A stretch of 64,000 nucleotides of DNA from Elmis aenea (Eukaryota; Arthropoda; Insecta; Coleoptera; Elmidae), in the NCBI GenBank assembly GCA_947652605.1, contig OX393576.1, forward strand, positions 51,436,966 through 51,500,965, written 5' to 3'. Every line of letters starts with the position of its first letter. Positions within the stretch are counted from its first letter, which is position 1. A model generated the notes under the pieces. It was not told where the DNA came from. It searched no databases and saw only the letters and a program-made list of their open reading frames with translations. A program made the position numbers and the translations under genes. Of this stretch, positions 54,001 to 64,000 are shown one piece after another.

Positions 54001-55474
54001 CATCAGGATTACGTAAATAAATTACTTTTATTATATAATTTATTCATACATTTTTTTAAACCTCACTTCAGTAAAACACATCGGACAAAATCTAAATAAG
54101 TCCGTTATTTTTATAAACTATTGATTTTGTAAGTGGCTTAAGTCACTTTACAGTAATAAAAAATGGCAGTTGGTTAACGTCTGTGCGATATTACGTGTAA
54201 TTAAAAAAATATGAGCAACTGAAATAACAAATATACTTAGGTGAAATGTCTCTACACCTTAACATAAATATTTTTCAAAATAAACGGTTCATGCAAAACG
54301 GTTTCATTTTTATCTTGTTGGTCATTTAATATTTTTATAAATTATCGAAGTGTAGTTAATTTTAGGTTTCCATAAATAAAATTAAGCGCTGAATGAAATA
54401 CGCAGCGCTGTATGATTAGTTGCAGTCATATATTTTGTATGAATCTAATAAAATTTTACTAGACAAAATCTACGAAAAATAGTAAAAAAACTTACATTAT
54501 AGTCATAAAAATGTCCACATTTTGCGATATAGGAATCTTTACTTGCAACCAGGGCTCGAAACCGAAAAAAAATTTTGGTTAACGGTTAACCGAAATCGAG
54601 AACTTTATTTTTATAACGGTTTTTGTTGAAAAACCGGTTTTATTCGTAAAAAACCGGTTTAGTGTAAAAACCCGATTTAAATTATAAACCGGTTTAAAAA
54701 ACCGGTTTTTAAAATTATTTATATCAGGAATGCAAAGTATGAAAAGATATTATTTATTTATAATTTTATAATAAATGTACAATTAGGAGTTCAGTAATGA
54801 CTTTTGGTAAACTAATCGCATTTACTACAGATTTTGTATTTTGCATCGTAATTTTTATTAAAAAAAGGTGTTAAAAAAAACGGTTTTTTATTATTTTGGT
54901 TAAGGGTTACCTTTTTTTTGCCTTTAAAAATAACGGTTTGGGTTTCGGTTAAAAATAACTTTTTCTGACAAAAAATAACGGTTAACCGGTTTTTTAAACC
55001 GGTTAGTACCGGTTAGAAAACCGGTTTCATGCCCTGCTTGCAACAAACTTTATTGTTTATGAAATTTCAACCCTAATTAAATGTTTCTATCGATATTAAT
55101 AGACAAACAAATAAATTACTCCTATCACTTTCAGATATAAAACAGCCTGAATGTAATAACAAACCAAGAAAAGAAAGAACTGCCTTCACAAAAAATCAAA
55201 TTAGAGAATTAGAAACTGAATTCGCCCATTCCAATTACCTAACACGTCTTCGAAGATATGAAATTGCTGTTGCTCTTGATCTGACTGAGAGACAAGTAAG
55301 TTATCAATTTAAAAAAATTGTAATACCAAGTTTAATGGTAACATTTTAAATTTTTTACAGGTTAAAGTATGGTTTCAAAACCGAAGAATGAAATGGAAGA
55401 GAACAAAAGGCACTAGTGGTTCACGAGGTAGACAGAGTAGGAAAAAAAATAGTGCATTGATAACAAACAATTAA
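43378..55474 (+). CDS. btn: Mox/buttonless-type homeobox transcription factor, 292 aa, three exons
   Basis: Exons 43378-43981, 55135-55295 and 55361-55474, all GT/AG, sum to 879 nt (292 codons plus stop). The start is the ATG at 43378; a GTG nine bases upstream is not needed. Residues 1-203 are low-complexity, rich in Asn and Tyr (for example [11 protein letters not shown]). The homeodomain spans about 212-271. It carries the MEOX/Mox signature [19 protein letters not shown], then [20 protein letters not shown] and [14 protein letters not shown], with Gln50 and Asn51 intact. The second intron falls between homeodomain positions 44 and 45, a site shared by several homeobox classes. MEOX proteins act in vertebrate somites; Drosophila buttonless specifies dorsal median mesodermal cells. 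The basic tail after the homeodomain is short (about 20 residues). Orthology is assigned from the homeodomain; nothing recognisable supports it outside that region. Confidence 0.92.
45029..45066. repeat. (ATCT)n microsatellite
   Basis: About eight tandem ATCT units run directly into the 5' end of the Helitron-like copy B. The A/T-rich start of that element may have seeded the tract. Confidence 0.9.
45064..45598 (+). mobile_element. Helitron-like non-autonomous element, copy B
   Basis: Starts TCTTATATATATAAAAGAGC, then (GTTT)n, TCCTAGGTCCGTTGACCGAT and TTGGACGGGATTCGATCTTA, and ends CCCGTGCAACGCCGGGTAAA through CTTGTA. It is highly similar to the minus-strand copy at 8816-9339, so the two are inverted relative to each other 36 kb apart. 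Non-coding. Confidence 0.6.
46225..47012. mobile_element. Fold-back element, about 790 bp
   Basis: Left end CGAGTGATTCGGTTTAACTG with CGCACCCCTAC is matched by right end GGGTGCGACAGTCAAACTAA and ATCACCCAG. A centre region holds longer imperfect arms. It is the same subfamily as 62512-63450 but more decayed. Confidence 0.65.
48706..50257. mobile_element. hAT-type element, 1.55 kb, carrying a nested MITE
   Basis: Ends TAGGGATGTACCGATTAATC and GTGCATCCCTA are inverted, with repeated ATCGGTTAATCGGCC-like subterminal boxes at both ends. Flanks cttgagaa (48698-48705) and ctttaaaa (50258-50265) are a decayed 8-bp duplication. No transposase recognised. Confidence 0.65.
49839..50112. mobile_element. 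Nested GC-rich MITE
   Basis: Ends CAGGGCCGAATATAGG and CCTAGGACCGACCCT are imperfect inverted repeats. CACACGGCCCCGC occurs near both ends and the base composition is far richer in GC than the host element. TCACAAT is repeated at both flanks. Confidence 0.6.
50979..52395. mobile_element. Largest fold-back element, 1.42 kb
   Basis: Left end CAGAGTGGACCACTTTTATG and right end AAAAAAGTGGACCAGCCTG, with TA outside both. The arms include AAAGCGAATATTCCATATCA and its inverted partner and run for about 250 bp; a further CAGGGTGTTG / TAACACCCTG pair lies inside each arm (51092, 52276). The centre holds a 124-codon minus-strand frame (52209-51835) without a recognisable domain. Confidence 0.7.
54550..55036. 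mobile_element. hAT-type MITE, perfect 8-bp target duplication, 99 bp before the homeobox exon
   Basis: Ends CAGGGCTCGAAACCG and CCGGTTTCATGCCCTG are inverted. CTTGCAAC is repeated exactly at 54542-54549 and 55037-55044. The interior is packed with GGTTAACCG and AACCGGTTT repeats in both orientations. 487 bp, non-coding. Confidence 0.9.
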
Positions 55475-55542
55475 AATTATTTAAATTAACCCTAATATAT
55501 TTCTTAACTTTTTGTATAAAAATTTATATTACAATATTTAGG

Positions 55543-55548
55543 AATAAA
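55543..55548 (+). terminator. Poly(A) signal of the Mox-type gene
   Basis: AATAAA 69 bp after the stop codon, the first hexamer downstream. Confidence 0.55.
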
Positions 55549-55689
55549 AATTATAGCTGATTAAACGTTTAGTTTTCTCTGGTTTAGAAGTAAGTATCAC
55601 ATACTGCATAATTTAATCACAACAAATTGAATTTAAAGATTTTAAAAACTATAATAAAGTTCAATCTTACATAAGACTTACGCCATAAG

Positions 55690-55856
55690 CATGGGCGTCC
55701 ACAGGGGAGGGCAAACGGGGCACTTGCTCCTACCTGGAATCGAGTCCTCCATTAATGACCAAATGAAAGAGGGTCAAGTTAAAAGTTCGTTAATATTTTA
55801 ATGCATTTCTTTGCAAGCTTTGTCTCCCCCTGGATAATTTTCTGCGGACGCCCATG
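55690..55856. mobile_element. Small MITE, 167 bp, perfect 8-bp target duplication
   Basis: CATGGGCGTCC and GGACGCCCATG are perfect 11-bp inverted ends. GCCATAAG is repeated exactly at 55682-55689 and 55857-55864. An inverted relative of the 10445 MITE family (GGAGCGCGAAATATCTAAAG) follows directly at about 55878-56150. Confidence 0.9.
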
Positions 55857-56427
55857 GCCATAAGTGATTTTTAACTTGTGGAGCGCGAAATATCTAAAGA
55901 GGGGCATGACGAAAATTGGAAATAGAAAACAAAACTATTTATTACGATAACAAAAAGACAATAGCACAAAACACATACTGGAAATGACAAGTCACACATA
56001 TGATAGGTTCTTAGTGCTTAGTGAGCCTAACAACTAGTGTTTTGGCAAGACAAATGAATTGGAAGGCGCAATAAAAAAAATGGGGGACGCTACAAAATTT
56101 GATATAGATAAGGAGGGCACAAAAGAGTTGAAACATTGCCCTACATTACATGACACTTCATAAAATACTCTTTGGGTCAATCTAAACAACTGAATCTTCC
56201 TTAGGTATAAACACATTTTACTGTGGTTACCTTTATTAATAACAATCATAATCTCAATAGCAACAATGGTAACCGTAGTAAAATTTGTTTCTACCTAAGG
56301 AAGATTCAGTTGTTTAGTGAGATCTATAATTTCAAAGCTCAATACACCTCATTTCATTTTTCAACATGAAGATTTGCTTAAGATCTATTTAATTACTCAG
56401 TTTACCATGGAATATGTTCTTTTAAAT

Positions 56428-57020
56428 CAGTGTTTCTCAAACTTTTTACTCTAGGGACCCCTTCCAAACTTAAAAGCTTATAGAGGACCCCAATGAATTG
56501 TTTTCTAGACAATATTTTTGTTTTCTATTTGTATTATAATGTGGGGTAACCAATCGTTCCCGAAATGAGACTTAAGTCCCGGATTATTTTTGTCCCCGAT
56601 TTTTAAAATTTTCTCATAAATTTTAAAAATGATTAATGTAAGTCGTGGTATGGTGCTGTCACTGTTGCCAAAATGTGCAAATCTGATAGTCTGGCAACAT
56701 TGTAACGGTTTTACTGCTCATTGGATACAAAAACTGGAGTGGGGGGAAGTTTTGAAATGTGCAAAATGCCCGGTTTTTACTTTCCGCTTTTATTTAAATT
56801 TTGCATGATTTTCAAAAAAATCTGGTACCTAGGTTAGTGTCGCCGAAACCTTGGAGAAAAAAATGGGCACCTTATTCCTTAGTATAATGTACCATAATTT
56901 TTTTTATGCAATTTATAGATTAGTGAAATTTTTATTCAACAATGAATCTGGCTTGGAGGACCCATTCAGAAAGACTCAGGGACCCCCAGAGGTCTGCGGA
57001 CTACACTTTGAGAAATACTA
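56428..57020. mobile_element. hAT-type MITE
   Basis: Ends CAGTGTTTCTCAAACTTTTT and CACTTTGAGAAATACTA are inverted. Flanks ttttaaat / ttttaagt form an 8-bp duplication with one mismatch. GGGACCCC-type boxes occur near both ends. Confidence 0.75.
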
Positions 57021-57458
57021 TTTTAAGTGATATTGTGTTCAGTATTGTAATAAGGGACTGCTCAGGAATAAAAATGATAGGCAATTTCATGTGAACCAAT
57101 TTATTTCCAATTGTTTCAATTACAGTTAATAAAAAAAACATTTTTAGCAAAATACATTGCAATAAACTAAACTAGTTAGATTTTTCAAAAAATGCATCAC
57201 ATTAATAAACTAATAAAAACCATTAAACTTTTCTCATCAAAGTATTTTCACAACTCAAAAAACAACAAAGATAGTTTTGAAGTATTATAAAGATTGAAAA
57301 CAATAAATGTTTTCTATACACCTGTAACTAAATTAAAATTTTAAAAGGTTGCATTAAAAAATACAAATTTGAACCAATAACTAAAACCACTGATTACAAA
57401 CAACTTAATATACTGTCAAAACGGTTCATAGAACAAATTAAACACAAAATGCTGTGCG

Positions 57459-57464
57459 TTTATT
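57459..57464 (-). terminator. Poly(A) signal of the NIFK-type gene
   Basis: AATAAA on the minus strand, 10 nt after the stop codon. Confidence 0.5.
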
Positions 57465-57473
57465 TGTTTAGCA

Positions 57474-59124
57474 TTATATTTTTTGATATTGCTGCTTTAA
57501 TTGTTTACTTTTAAGTGAACTTTTGCTTGTCACAATATCACCGTTGCTTAAAAATTCTTTAGCTGATGCCTTAACAACATCATACTTTTTTGACGTCAAC
57601 TTTTCTTTAATTTTTTTTAAACCCGACTTTTTGATAACACCACTTAATTTCTTTTTCATTCCAAATGCACTTGAACCATTTTCAGCGCCGGCTCTTTTCG
57701 ACTTTTTAATTGATAATTTTGCTACATCGAAAGATCTGCTTAACATCAGTTGATTTTTGGTTGATGGGGAAACTGTAAAACCAACAGATTTTCTCGATTT
57801 TATTTTATTTTTATTTGACGGCGTATCAAGTGTACCAGTAGATTTTCTCGACTTTAAGTCACTTTTCTTTGATGGTGAATCTTCACTATTGCTCTTTAGT
57901 GATGGTGATACCCTTACTTCTATGTCAGAATCATAAGGGTCTTGTTGATATTCTGGGCCATCATTTTCTTCCACATCAGCATCACTACTATCAGTATTAA
58001 TTTCCAAATTATCAGGAATATCAACAGGTGTAAATTCATAGTTAATTCCCAATTCTTGCAACATTTTTTTATTTTTATCTAATTTCAATGAAATCTGTTT
58101 ACATCTTTCGAGGTGTGTTTTTTCATCAACATTAGTATTTTTTATACGATTGATTCGCGAACGATATGTTTTACGAGGATAGTATTTCTCTGACCATGGT
58201 TTACCTTTAAATACTTCTGGATGAACTTCAGTAGATGGAATAAATTTAGCTAAAATAAAAATACAAACTATAGCAACAATAAGCTAATTTATAAGGGGTA
58301 AAGAATATTGATGTTATTTCAACTCAACGAACACATGATCGTACTCCAGCAAGAAAAGTGACACAACTCAAAAACAGATTTTTTTCAGTATGTCAAAATA
58401 ATATAATCATAAAACTTAAAATTAAAATGGTCCAGAGTCGGTGAATGTTCGAGACGAATCCTTGGAAGCTGCATTTTGCTTATACTATACAAAAACAATG
58501 ACTGAAAATGCTTCAGTCACTTCTTACTACTGTAGTAAAACTGAAGGTACGGACAAAAAAGCTTTTTGAGTTTTGTCAAGGTTAGTTATATTGGTAAAAT
58601 CATTACAAAGACTTTTTGGCACCTATGGCTTTTTGATATAAGACGTACATGAGCTGCACCGATTTTACCCCAAATTATAACTTATGCAATAGCATTACCC
58701 TTAACTCACCTTCTAATTTCTTTTTAAACATAAGGTAATTGTTCATAGTTTCGGCCACAATTTTTGCAACAGAAACCTCAGCAAATTCAATGAACGCATA
58801 TCCTTTACTTTTGCCAGTTTTTTTAGACCGACAAAGCCTTAAACTTGTCACTTTTCCAAATTGCTTGAAGTAATTACGCATCTCTTCTTCATAAAAACCA
58901 TGAGGAATGTGGCCCAAATAGACAATGCCACGATCACTTCGTGGAAGTTTCCATTTTCTTGTCTGATTTTTGATCTTAGTAACACCAGACTAAAACAGAC
59001 AGGTTTTATAAATCAAACTAGTAAGGTTAGATTGTATGATTACCTTCAGTTGCTCATTTACTTTGTCTACTTTTTTACTAAATTTACTCTGGTCCTTTTT
59101 ATTTAATGCTATATTATCTGCCAT
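57474..59124 (-). CDS. NIFK: NIFK-type nucleolar RRM protein, 378 aa, three exons
   Basis: Exons 59124-59044, 58989-58710 and 58249-57474 with GT/AG junctions total 1,137 nt (378 codons plus stop). A single RNA recognition motif covers about residues 49-121: RNP2 is IVYLGHI (49-55) and RNP1 is KGYAFIEF (89-96). The preceding RKWKLPRSDRG and following KKKLE stretch fit the MKI67 FHA-interacting nucleolar phosphoprotein family. After the RRM come a KFIPSTEVHPEVF block, an acidic patch (SSDADVEEND) and three related blocks around SRKS (for example DLKSRKSTG and KIKSRKSVG), then a lysine-rich tail that is probably a nucleolar targeting region. Known family role: pre-60S ribosome maturation, and in mammals binding to Ki-67. 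A Ki-67-binding role cannot be assumed in an insect. It is divergent to the tetraspanin gene. Confidence 0.88.
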
Positions 59125-59587
59125 TGCACTTAACAAATTGAAAACCTTGTGAGTTATATATTATTATCTTTATACAGCCCATCCGCACATGTTCTTGATG
59201 TGAACGACAAAACGTGTGTGAAACAAAGTTGAAGTTAGGTATATAGAAAAGGGCAACAACTATACAAAAATCAAAAAAACCTGAATAAAACTAAGTTTTT
59301 GCATTTTAAATTAATTTGTCTATTTTGCTTGAGCTGTAAATTTCAATATAAATGAAGCACCTAAATATTCGCTTTAAGTCTAAGTTACAAAGTTAATTCA
59401 TGGATAATTTGATTTGTTGTAGCTAGGGTTTTTATTGAGTAGCAACTAAGTTTGCAACAGTGTACGAATTGGAATTATGAAAGAAGACTGGAACTAAGTT
59501 CTCATGATTGATTTAGATTGATTAAGTAGATAAAGACGTCAATTAGTGCCATTCTATGAAAATACAGGATAAATTCATGAATTAAAA
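59125..59587. promoter_or_regulatory. Shared 463-bp region between two divergent genes
   Basis: The start codons of the NIFK-type gene (minus, 59124) and the tetraspanin (plus, 59588) are 463 bp apart, so a bidirectional promoter is plausible. A small CpG-containing part (59180-59225, AACGACAAAACGTG) lies nearer the NIFK side. No TATA box is evident. Confidence 0.4.
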
Positions 59588-60430
59588 ATGTGTGGAGGTT
59601 TTACGTGCTCTAAAAATGCACTCATATCTTTAAATGTCTTATATATTGTAAGTAACTAAAATCATTACATGTGATGTAAAATTTAAATACAATAATGGCC
59701 ATAAGGACACTTTCTAAAAATTATTTGTTGTTGCAGCTAGTCGCTTTTATTTTGATTGGGGTAGCAGTTTATGGACGAGCAGCATCTCTAGTCACTAATT
59801 TACCGATAGTAGGAGGAATTTTAGCATGTGGAATAATACTTCTTTTAATATCTTTGTTAGGGTTAGTGGGTGCTGTCAAACATCACCAAGTAATGCTGTT
59901 TTTTGTATCCTTTTAATATATGCATCAGTTACATACGAAAATGTATTCCTTTACTTTGATGTTAGTATATGGTGATTCTGTTTTTACTATTCCTGATTCA
60001 ATTTTCGGTCGCATGTGCATGTTTAGGAGTTAATATGGAACAACAACAACAGTTAGCCGAACAGGTAATATATTTCTAAGTTAAATAAACAACAAAAACT
60101 AATATGATCGATTCAGGGCTGGACTCGAGTTGATAACAATACGAAAATGGAAGTTCAGCAAGTGTTCACCTGTTGCGGGTTTGAAAAAGATTTTGATGCC
60201 CACAATCCTAAGATTCCACATCCCAGCTGTGATGCCGTAAAGGTATTATTTAATTTAATTTAATTTATCTCATACATGGTTTAATGAAATAAATACATTT
60301 ATAGCCAAGGTGTTGTCCGGAGCACAACAAAGATTGCGTTTGCCCCTATTGCATGAATAAATTACAAATTACCATCAACTATGCATTTAAATTATGTGGG
60401 TGGATTGGTTTGTTCTTCAGTTTTACAGAG
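59588..60430 (+). CDS. Tsp97E: TSPAN13/31-type tetraspanin, five exons present, 3' end missing
   Basis: Exons 59588-59647, 59737-59904, 59966-60064, 60117-60242 and 60305-60430, all in phase 0 with GT/AG sites, give 193 residues. The start [15 protein letters not shown] is the conserved N-terminus of this subfamily; an in-frame ATG at 59695 is intronic and should not be used. Membrane segments: about 14-34, 42-63, 69-92 and from about 176. The large extracellular loop has the CCG motif (128-130) and further cysteines 147, 154, 155, 162, 164 and 167. The last exon, which should complete TM4 and a short RNQKDP-like tail, was not found up to 64000. Tetraspanins organise membrane protein clusters; the specific partner is unknown. 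Orthology to Drosophila Tsp97E is by subfamily resemblance. Confidence 0.88.
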
Positions 60431-62511
60431 GTAAGAGTAAAAACATAAATAATATTTGTTAGGTAGTTTAATAACAAATAAGTTTTGGAAAATAAAACTT
60501 GTAAATATGGGTAATGGATAAGTGATTATATATATGATCTCTGAACTAAGTGGCGTCCATCAACATCCCTCGCACATTACATGTGGCGTCCCGTTACTAA
60601 GTGGACTCCGTATACGGACGCCACATAGTTTCTCTATTGAAACGGACTTTAAAGCACCGGTACTGTGACTGGAATTAATTTTAGAGGGACGCCACAAATC
60701 CGAGATTTTGTACAGTTTGAATATTATAGTTGGACCGTTGGCCGTTCTTGGATCGTGCGCTCGCGTCGCGTGTATATCGGAAGGGTATATATATTTTTTC
60801 GATTCACAGTGGAAGTGGCATCCAGGATATCGGCAATATACGTTTGTGTGAATTGTAAATTAAATATGCTGTGCGGCAACCATTAAAAAATACAAAATTA
60901 GAGCAATTTGAAATGTTGTTGATTCTGTAACTTTTACTGCCATTATTAACGTTTTTAATGATTAACAACAATAAAGTTTGATAACAAACTGACAGTAGTG
61001 TCATGTACTATCATGATTTTGTGAACGTTATTTTAGTTATTATATTAATATTATTTAAAACAACCAATATAGAAATGTTTTGAAATGCAGTTTTCTATTC
61101 TGCATCCGAAAATTTCAAAAATACAGAATTTTATTGATAGGTATTTAAAAGTAATTTTGTTGCGGTTTATAATGTAATTTTGTTGGAAAAGGTTTAAATT
61201 AGCTTCTACTACACATTTTTTGACAATATTTATTTAAACCTTATTCCCATTTTTTTAATGAAAATAATAATAATAATAATAATAACTAACTATATGTATA
61301 TGAATTTATAGGTACTAACGATATAAAAAAAGTAGAATACAAATGTATCTAACGATGGTTGATACAGCTTAAGTAAATTCCAAACAGGAAAGGTTTGAAA
61401 ATGTACAAAAAAATTATAATGTAGAGTGAAGCCGTTTTTCAAAATTTTTTATTTGTGATTAAAGTCCGTGCGTGACTTAAAACTGATTATTTTTGTGCAA
61501 AATTAATATCGCCGTTTTGATGATAATTTACGGGCATCAACACAATATTTAATAAACTTGAAGGCTTTGAAAATATTACGAAAATATGTTTTAAATAAAG
61601 GACACAAAAAAGTATTTGTCATTATTTATTGTTCCATTAGTTTTCAAATACATAAATAAGTTTATATTGCTTGGACATTTTATGGGGGTGTCATATAAAT
61701 TCGACACTATGATTTATTTTATTGTTGTGACAAACTAATTTGTCAAAAAATGGTAGACGGTTTTTAACGCAAAATTACTGTGTAAAGCGCAACAAAATTA
61801 CTTCCAAATAAAAATACATTTAAAGTATGTGTAATGCTATAATTCAAGCAAAGTGGTGCTACTTTAAATATGTCATTATTCACTCCACAAATTTTGAGTT
61901 AAAACGTACCAAAAATATTTCATACATTGTCTATGTATAAAGATATTGCCTTTTAATTAAAAATTATTTTAAGATATTTTTTTAACTAAATAAATACATC
62001 CATACATTTTGTTAAGTTACGGTACTAATGTGTGGTATATGTTAACTGTTTCGTTCACTTATTTTAATTTGTTAATCACATATAACTACTATTGAATAAT
62101 AAAGCTGATTTAAAATTTCAACCCTATTGCCGTTTATTTAAGGAGTTTATTGACTTTATGGTAAAAAATTTAAAAAAAAGGTAAGTAATGTTTAATTAGG
62201 TAAGTAATGCATATTTATTTTTTTATGTGATATTAGCCCGTACTTGTAAGGCGTGTTATTTTATATTTTACCTCATCCTGTTTCCTATATAACTTTTTTT
62301 TCTGACCTACATTTCTTACCTAAATTACCTAATATGTTTATCTCCATGAATTTGGCCCGAACTTAGGAAGCACACATGATGCTATAATTTTTTTCAGTTA
62401 TTGCTTCTTAGTGCTTCAAAATCGATAAACAAAGCTTCGAAAAAATGAAAAGGTTTTATTACTTAAAGTATAGTATTAACAAATACTGTTAAAACAATTA
62501 TATACCCTATA
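60431..62511. other. Tetraspanin intron, with a TGGCGTCC-repeat block
   Basis: 60545-60700 holds TGGCGTCC at 60551 and 60584 and its complement GGACGCCA at 60616 and 60687, probably a MITE. An (AAT)n tract lies at 61266-61288. The rest is featureless AT-rich DNA. No last tetraspanin exon was found. Confidence 0.45.
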
Positions 62512-63450
62512 CCGGGTGATTTAGTTTGACTGTAGCACCCCTATAACTTTTTAATTATTGAAAATTACCCCCAACAAACCTTATATTTTTCGAAACGGCG
62601 ACAAATTTTCTATCAAGTGATGTGCATTTGTCATCTCTACGATGACGTATGTCAAATTCGCGATAGGCAACTGTTTTTTTTTAAATTACATAGTATACAT
62701 GTTTTTGTTGATTCGGAAAGAAAATGTAATTCTGAATCCGACCATGTATTAAAAAAGTATGCATACATAAGAAAATTTTCGAGAAAAATCAGTTTAAAGT
62801 TTATTCAAATTGTAGCAAACAGTCTATTTAACATAACAAAAAAACTACCGGATCTTAAATATTATAGTATAACAATCAATGGAAATATATTAAAAATAAA
62901 TTTTTAGTAAAAATAAAAGCAAATAATAAACGTGTATTAAAGCAGTTACAAATAGAGGACAACTGCGTTTGGAAGCGGGGGGCGGTCACTTTGAACATAT
63001 TAAAGTCCAATTTTTTATGTCAACGTTAATTAATTGTTTTTTATTTTATTAAAAACTAATTTTTAATACATTTCCATTGGTAGTCATAGTGTAATTTTCA
63101 AAATTTGATCATTGTTTTTTGTTATGTTAAATAGACTGTTTGCTATAATTTGAATAAACTTTGAACTGATTTTTCTTTAAAATTTTCTTACTTATGCATA
63201 CTTTTTTAATACATGGTCGGATTCAGAATTACATTTTCTATCCGAATCAACAATAAAATGTATACTATGTAATTTAGGAAAAAAATTAGTTGCCTATCGC
63301 GGATTTGACATACGTCATCGTAGACATGACAAATGCACATCACTTAATAGAAAATTTGTCGCCGTTTCCAAAAATATAAGGTTTGTTGAAACTATTTTCA
63401 ATAATTAAAAAGTTATAGCACCCCTATAACAGTCAAACTGAATCACCCGG
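62512..63450. mobile_element. Fold-back element, 939 bp, well preserved
   Basis: Left end CCGGGTGATTTAGTTTGACT and right end AGTCAAACTGAATCACCCGG, with TA at both outer sides. The arms match over more than 350 bp, including GTAATTCTGAATCCGACCAT and its partner, so the centre is short. The 96-codon frame at 62617-62907 is arm sequence and is not a gene. Confidence 0.8.
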
Positions 63451-63885
63451 TATTGATTTTTATATAAGGAGTTCATTTGCATTTTAAATTTCACAAAAAC
63501 AATAATTTTACCGCCAGGATAAATACTTGTGAGTTTTGATGATAAACTTATTTACTAATATTCATTGCGTTATTCCCTTAAATTACAAAATTTAAGTCAG
63601 TAGCAGGTTAGGCACACTTTTATGATAGGGCTTTAAACCACACATAAAATACAATTCGTTTCATTCAGAACTAAGGCAGTAAATCTCCAATGATTCTTTT
63701 TGAATAAGTACTAAAAAAACAACATGTCGTTAATCTTATTTGTACATTACCCTTTTTACTTCAATTTTTTTTTTTTTAAAAACCCCTTCGGTCTTGAACA
63801 TTCGTAGCGCTTGTGATAGCTGTCTTTACTTCAGTTTTTTTTCGTAATAAATTTTTTTAAAAACAGTTGTAAACATATCCCAAAT
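63451..63885. other. Gene-free stretch
   Basis: AT-rich DNA with poly(T) tracts. No feature recognised. Confidence 0.4.
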
Positions 63886-64000
63886 CAGTGTTCTCCCCAG
63901 AATTTATTTTTTGCCGGGCGGACGCAAAAGGTTGCCGGGCGCCCCCCCTCGCCCCCAATGAATTTTTGGTCTTATTATTTTATAATTACATATAATTTTG
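63886..64000. mobile_element. Left end of a hAT-type element, cut by the window edge
   Basis: CAGTGTTCTCCCCAGAATTT followed by GCCGGGCGGACGC and GCCGGGCGCC repeats, then GC-rich sequence. Such ends are typical of hAT-type MITEs. The right end is outside the window. Confidence 0.45.

Larger units (their letters stand above)
43982..55134. other. 11.2-kb first intron of the Mox-type gene
   Basis: Contains a Helitron-like copy, two TA-flanked fold-back elements and several hAT-type MITEs, listed separately. The stretches 43982-45028, 45599-46223, 47013-48697, 50266-50976 and 52398-54541 are AT-rich with nothing I can name. A 97-codon minus-strand frame (53192-52899) has several cysteines but no recognised domain. 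Confidence 0.5.

Noticed and set aside
59695..59916. Tetraspanin starting at the ATG at 59695
   Set aside because: The first 14 codons are intronic. The upstream exon at 59588 gives the conserved [12 protein letters not shown] start and a clean donor and acceptor.
62617..62907. 96-codon frame as a gene
   Set aside because: It is wholly inside the arm of a fold-back element, and the inverted copy of the same sequence lies in the other arm.

Overview
The window reads as AT-rich, intron-rich insect nuclear DNA, with long introns full of small DNA transposons. An insect, perhaps a beetle, is the best guess; the order rests on general resemblance only. All gene models below were built by reading splice sites by eye. 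Exon sums that divide exactly by three support the three complete models.

Layout. (1) 1-263, minus: the 5' coding end of an unrecognised gene that runs off the left edge, with an E2F-type site upstream. (2) 1071-24657, minus: a complete M1 zinc aminopeptidase (aminopeptidase N type, 975 aa, 15 coding exons). The 31-nt first coding exon lies 16.7 kb from the second. (3) about 24.7-43.3 kb: no protein gene recognised; transposon relics (mariner, LINE, jockey-like RT, hAT-type MITEs, long fold-back elements). (4) 43378-55474, plus: a Mox/buttonless homeobox gene (292 aa, three exons, 11.2-kb first intron). (5) 57474-59124, minus: a NIFK-type nucleolar RRM protein (378 aa, three exons). (6) 59588-60430 and beyond, plus: a TSPAN13/31-type tetraspanin. 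Five exons are present and the last is probably beyond the right edge. Genes 5 and 6 are divergent and share a 463-bp intergenic promoter region.

The genes have unrelated jobs (cell-surface peptide trimming, mesodermal transcription, ribosome biogenesis, membrane organisation), and no pathway or operon-like unit is evident. The most distinctive content is the mobile DNA. About ten long inverted-repeat elements start and end with variants of a CAGGGTG/CACCCTG terminus between TA dinucleotides. At least a dozen hAT-type MITEs are present, three with perfect 8-bp target duplications. Nested insertions include Helitron-like in MITE, MITE in mariner, MITE in LINE and fold-back in fold-back. A dead retrotransposon carries a 38-bp-arm hairpin that looks like a template-switch mutation. 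I found no credible new molecular system; the fold-back family and the template-switch hairpin are the best leads.
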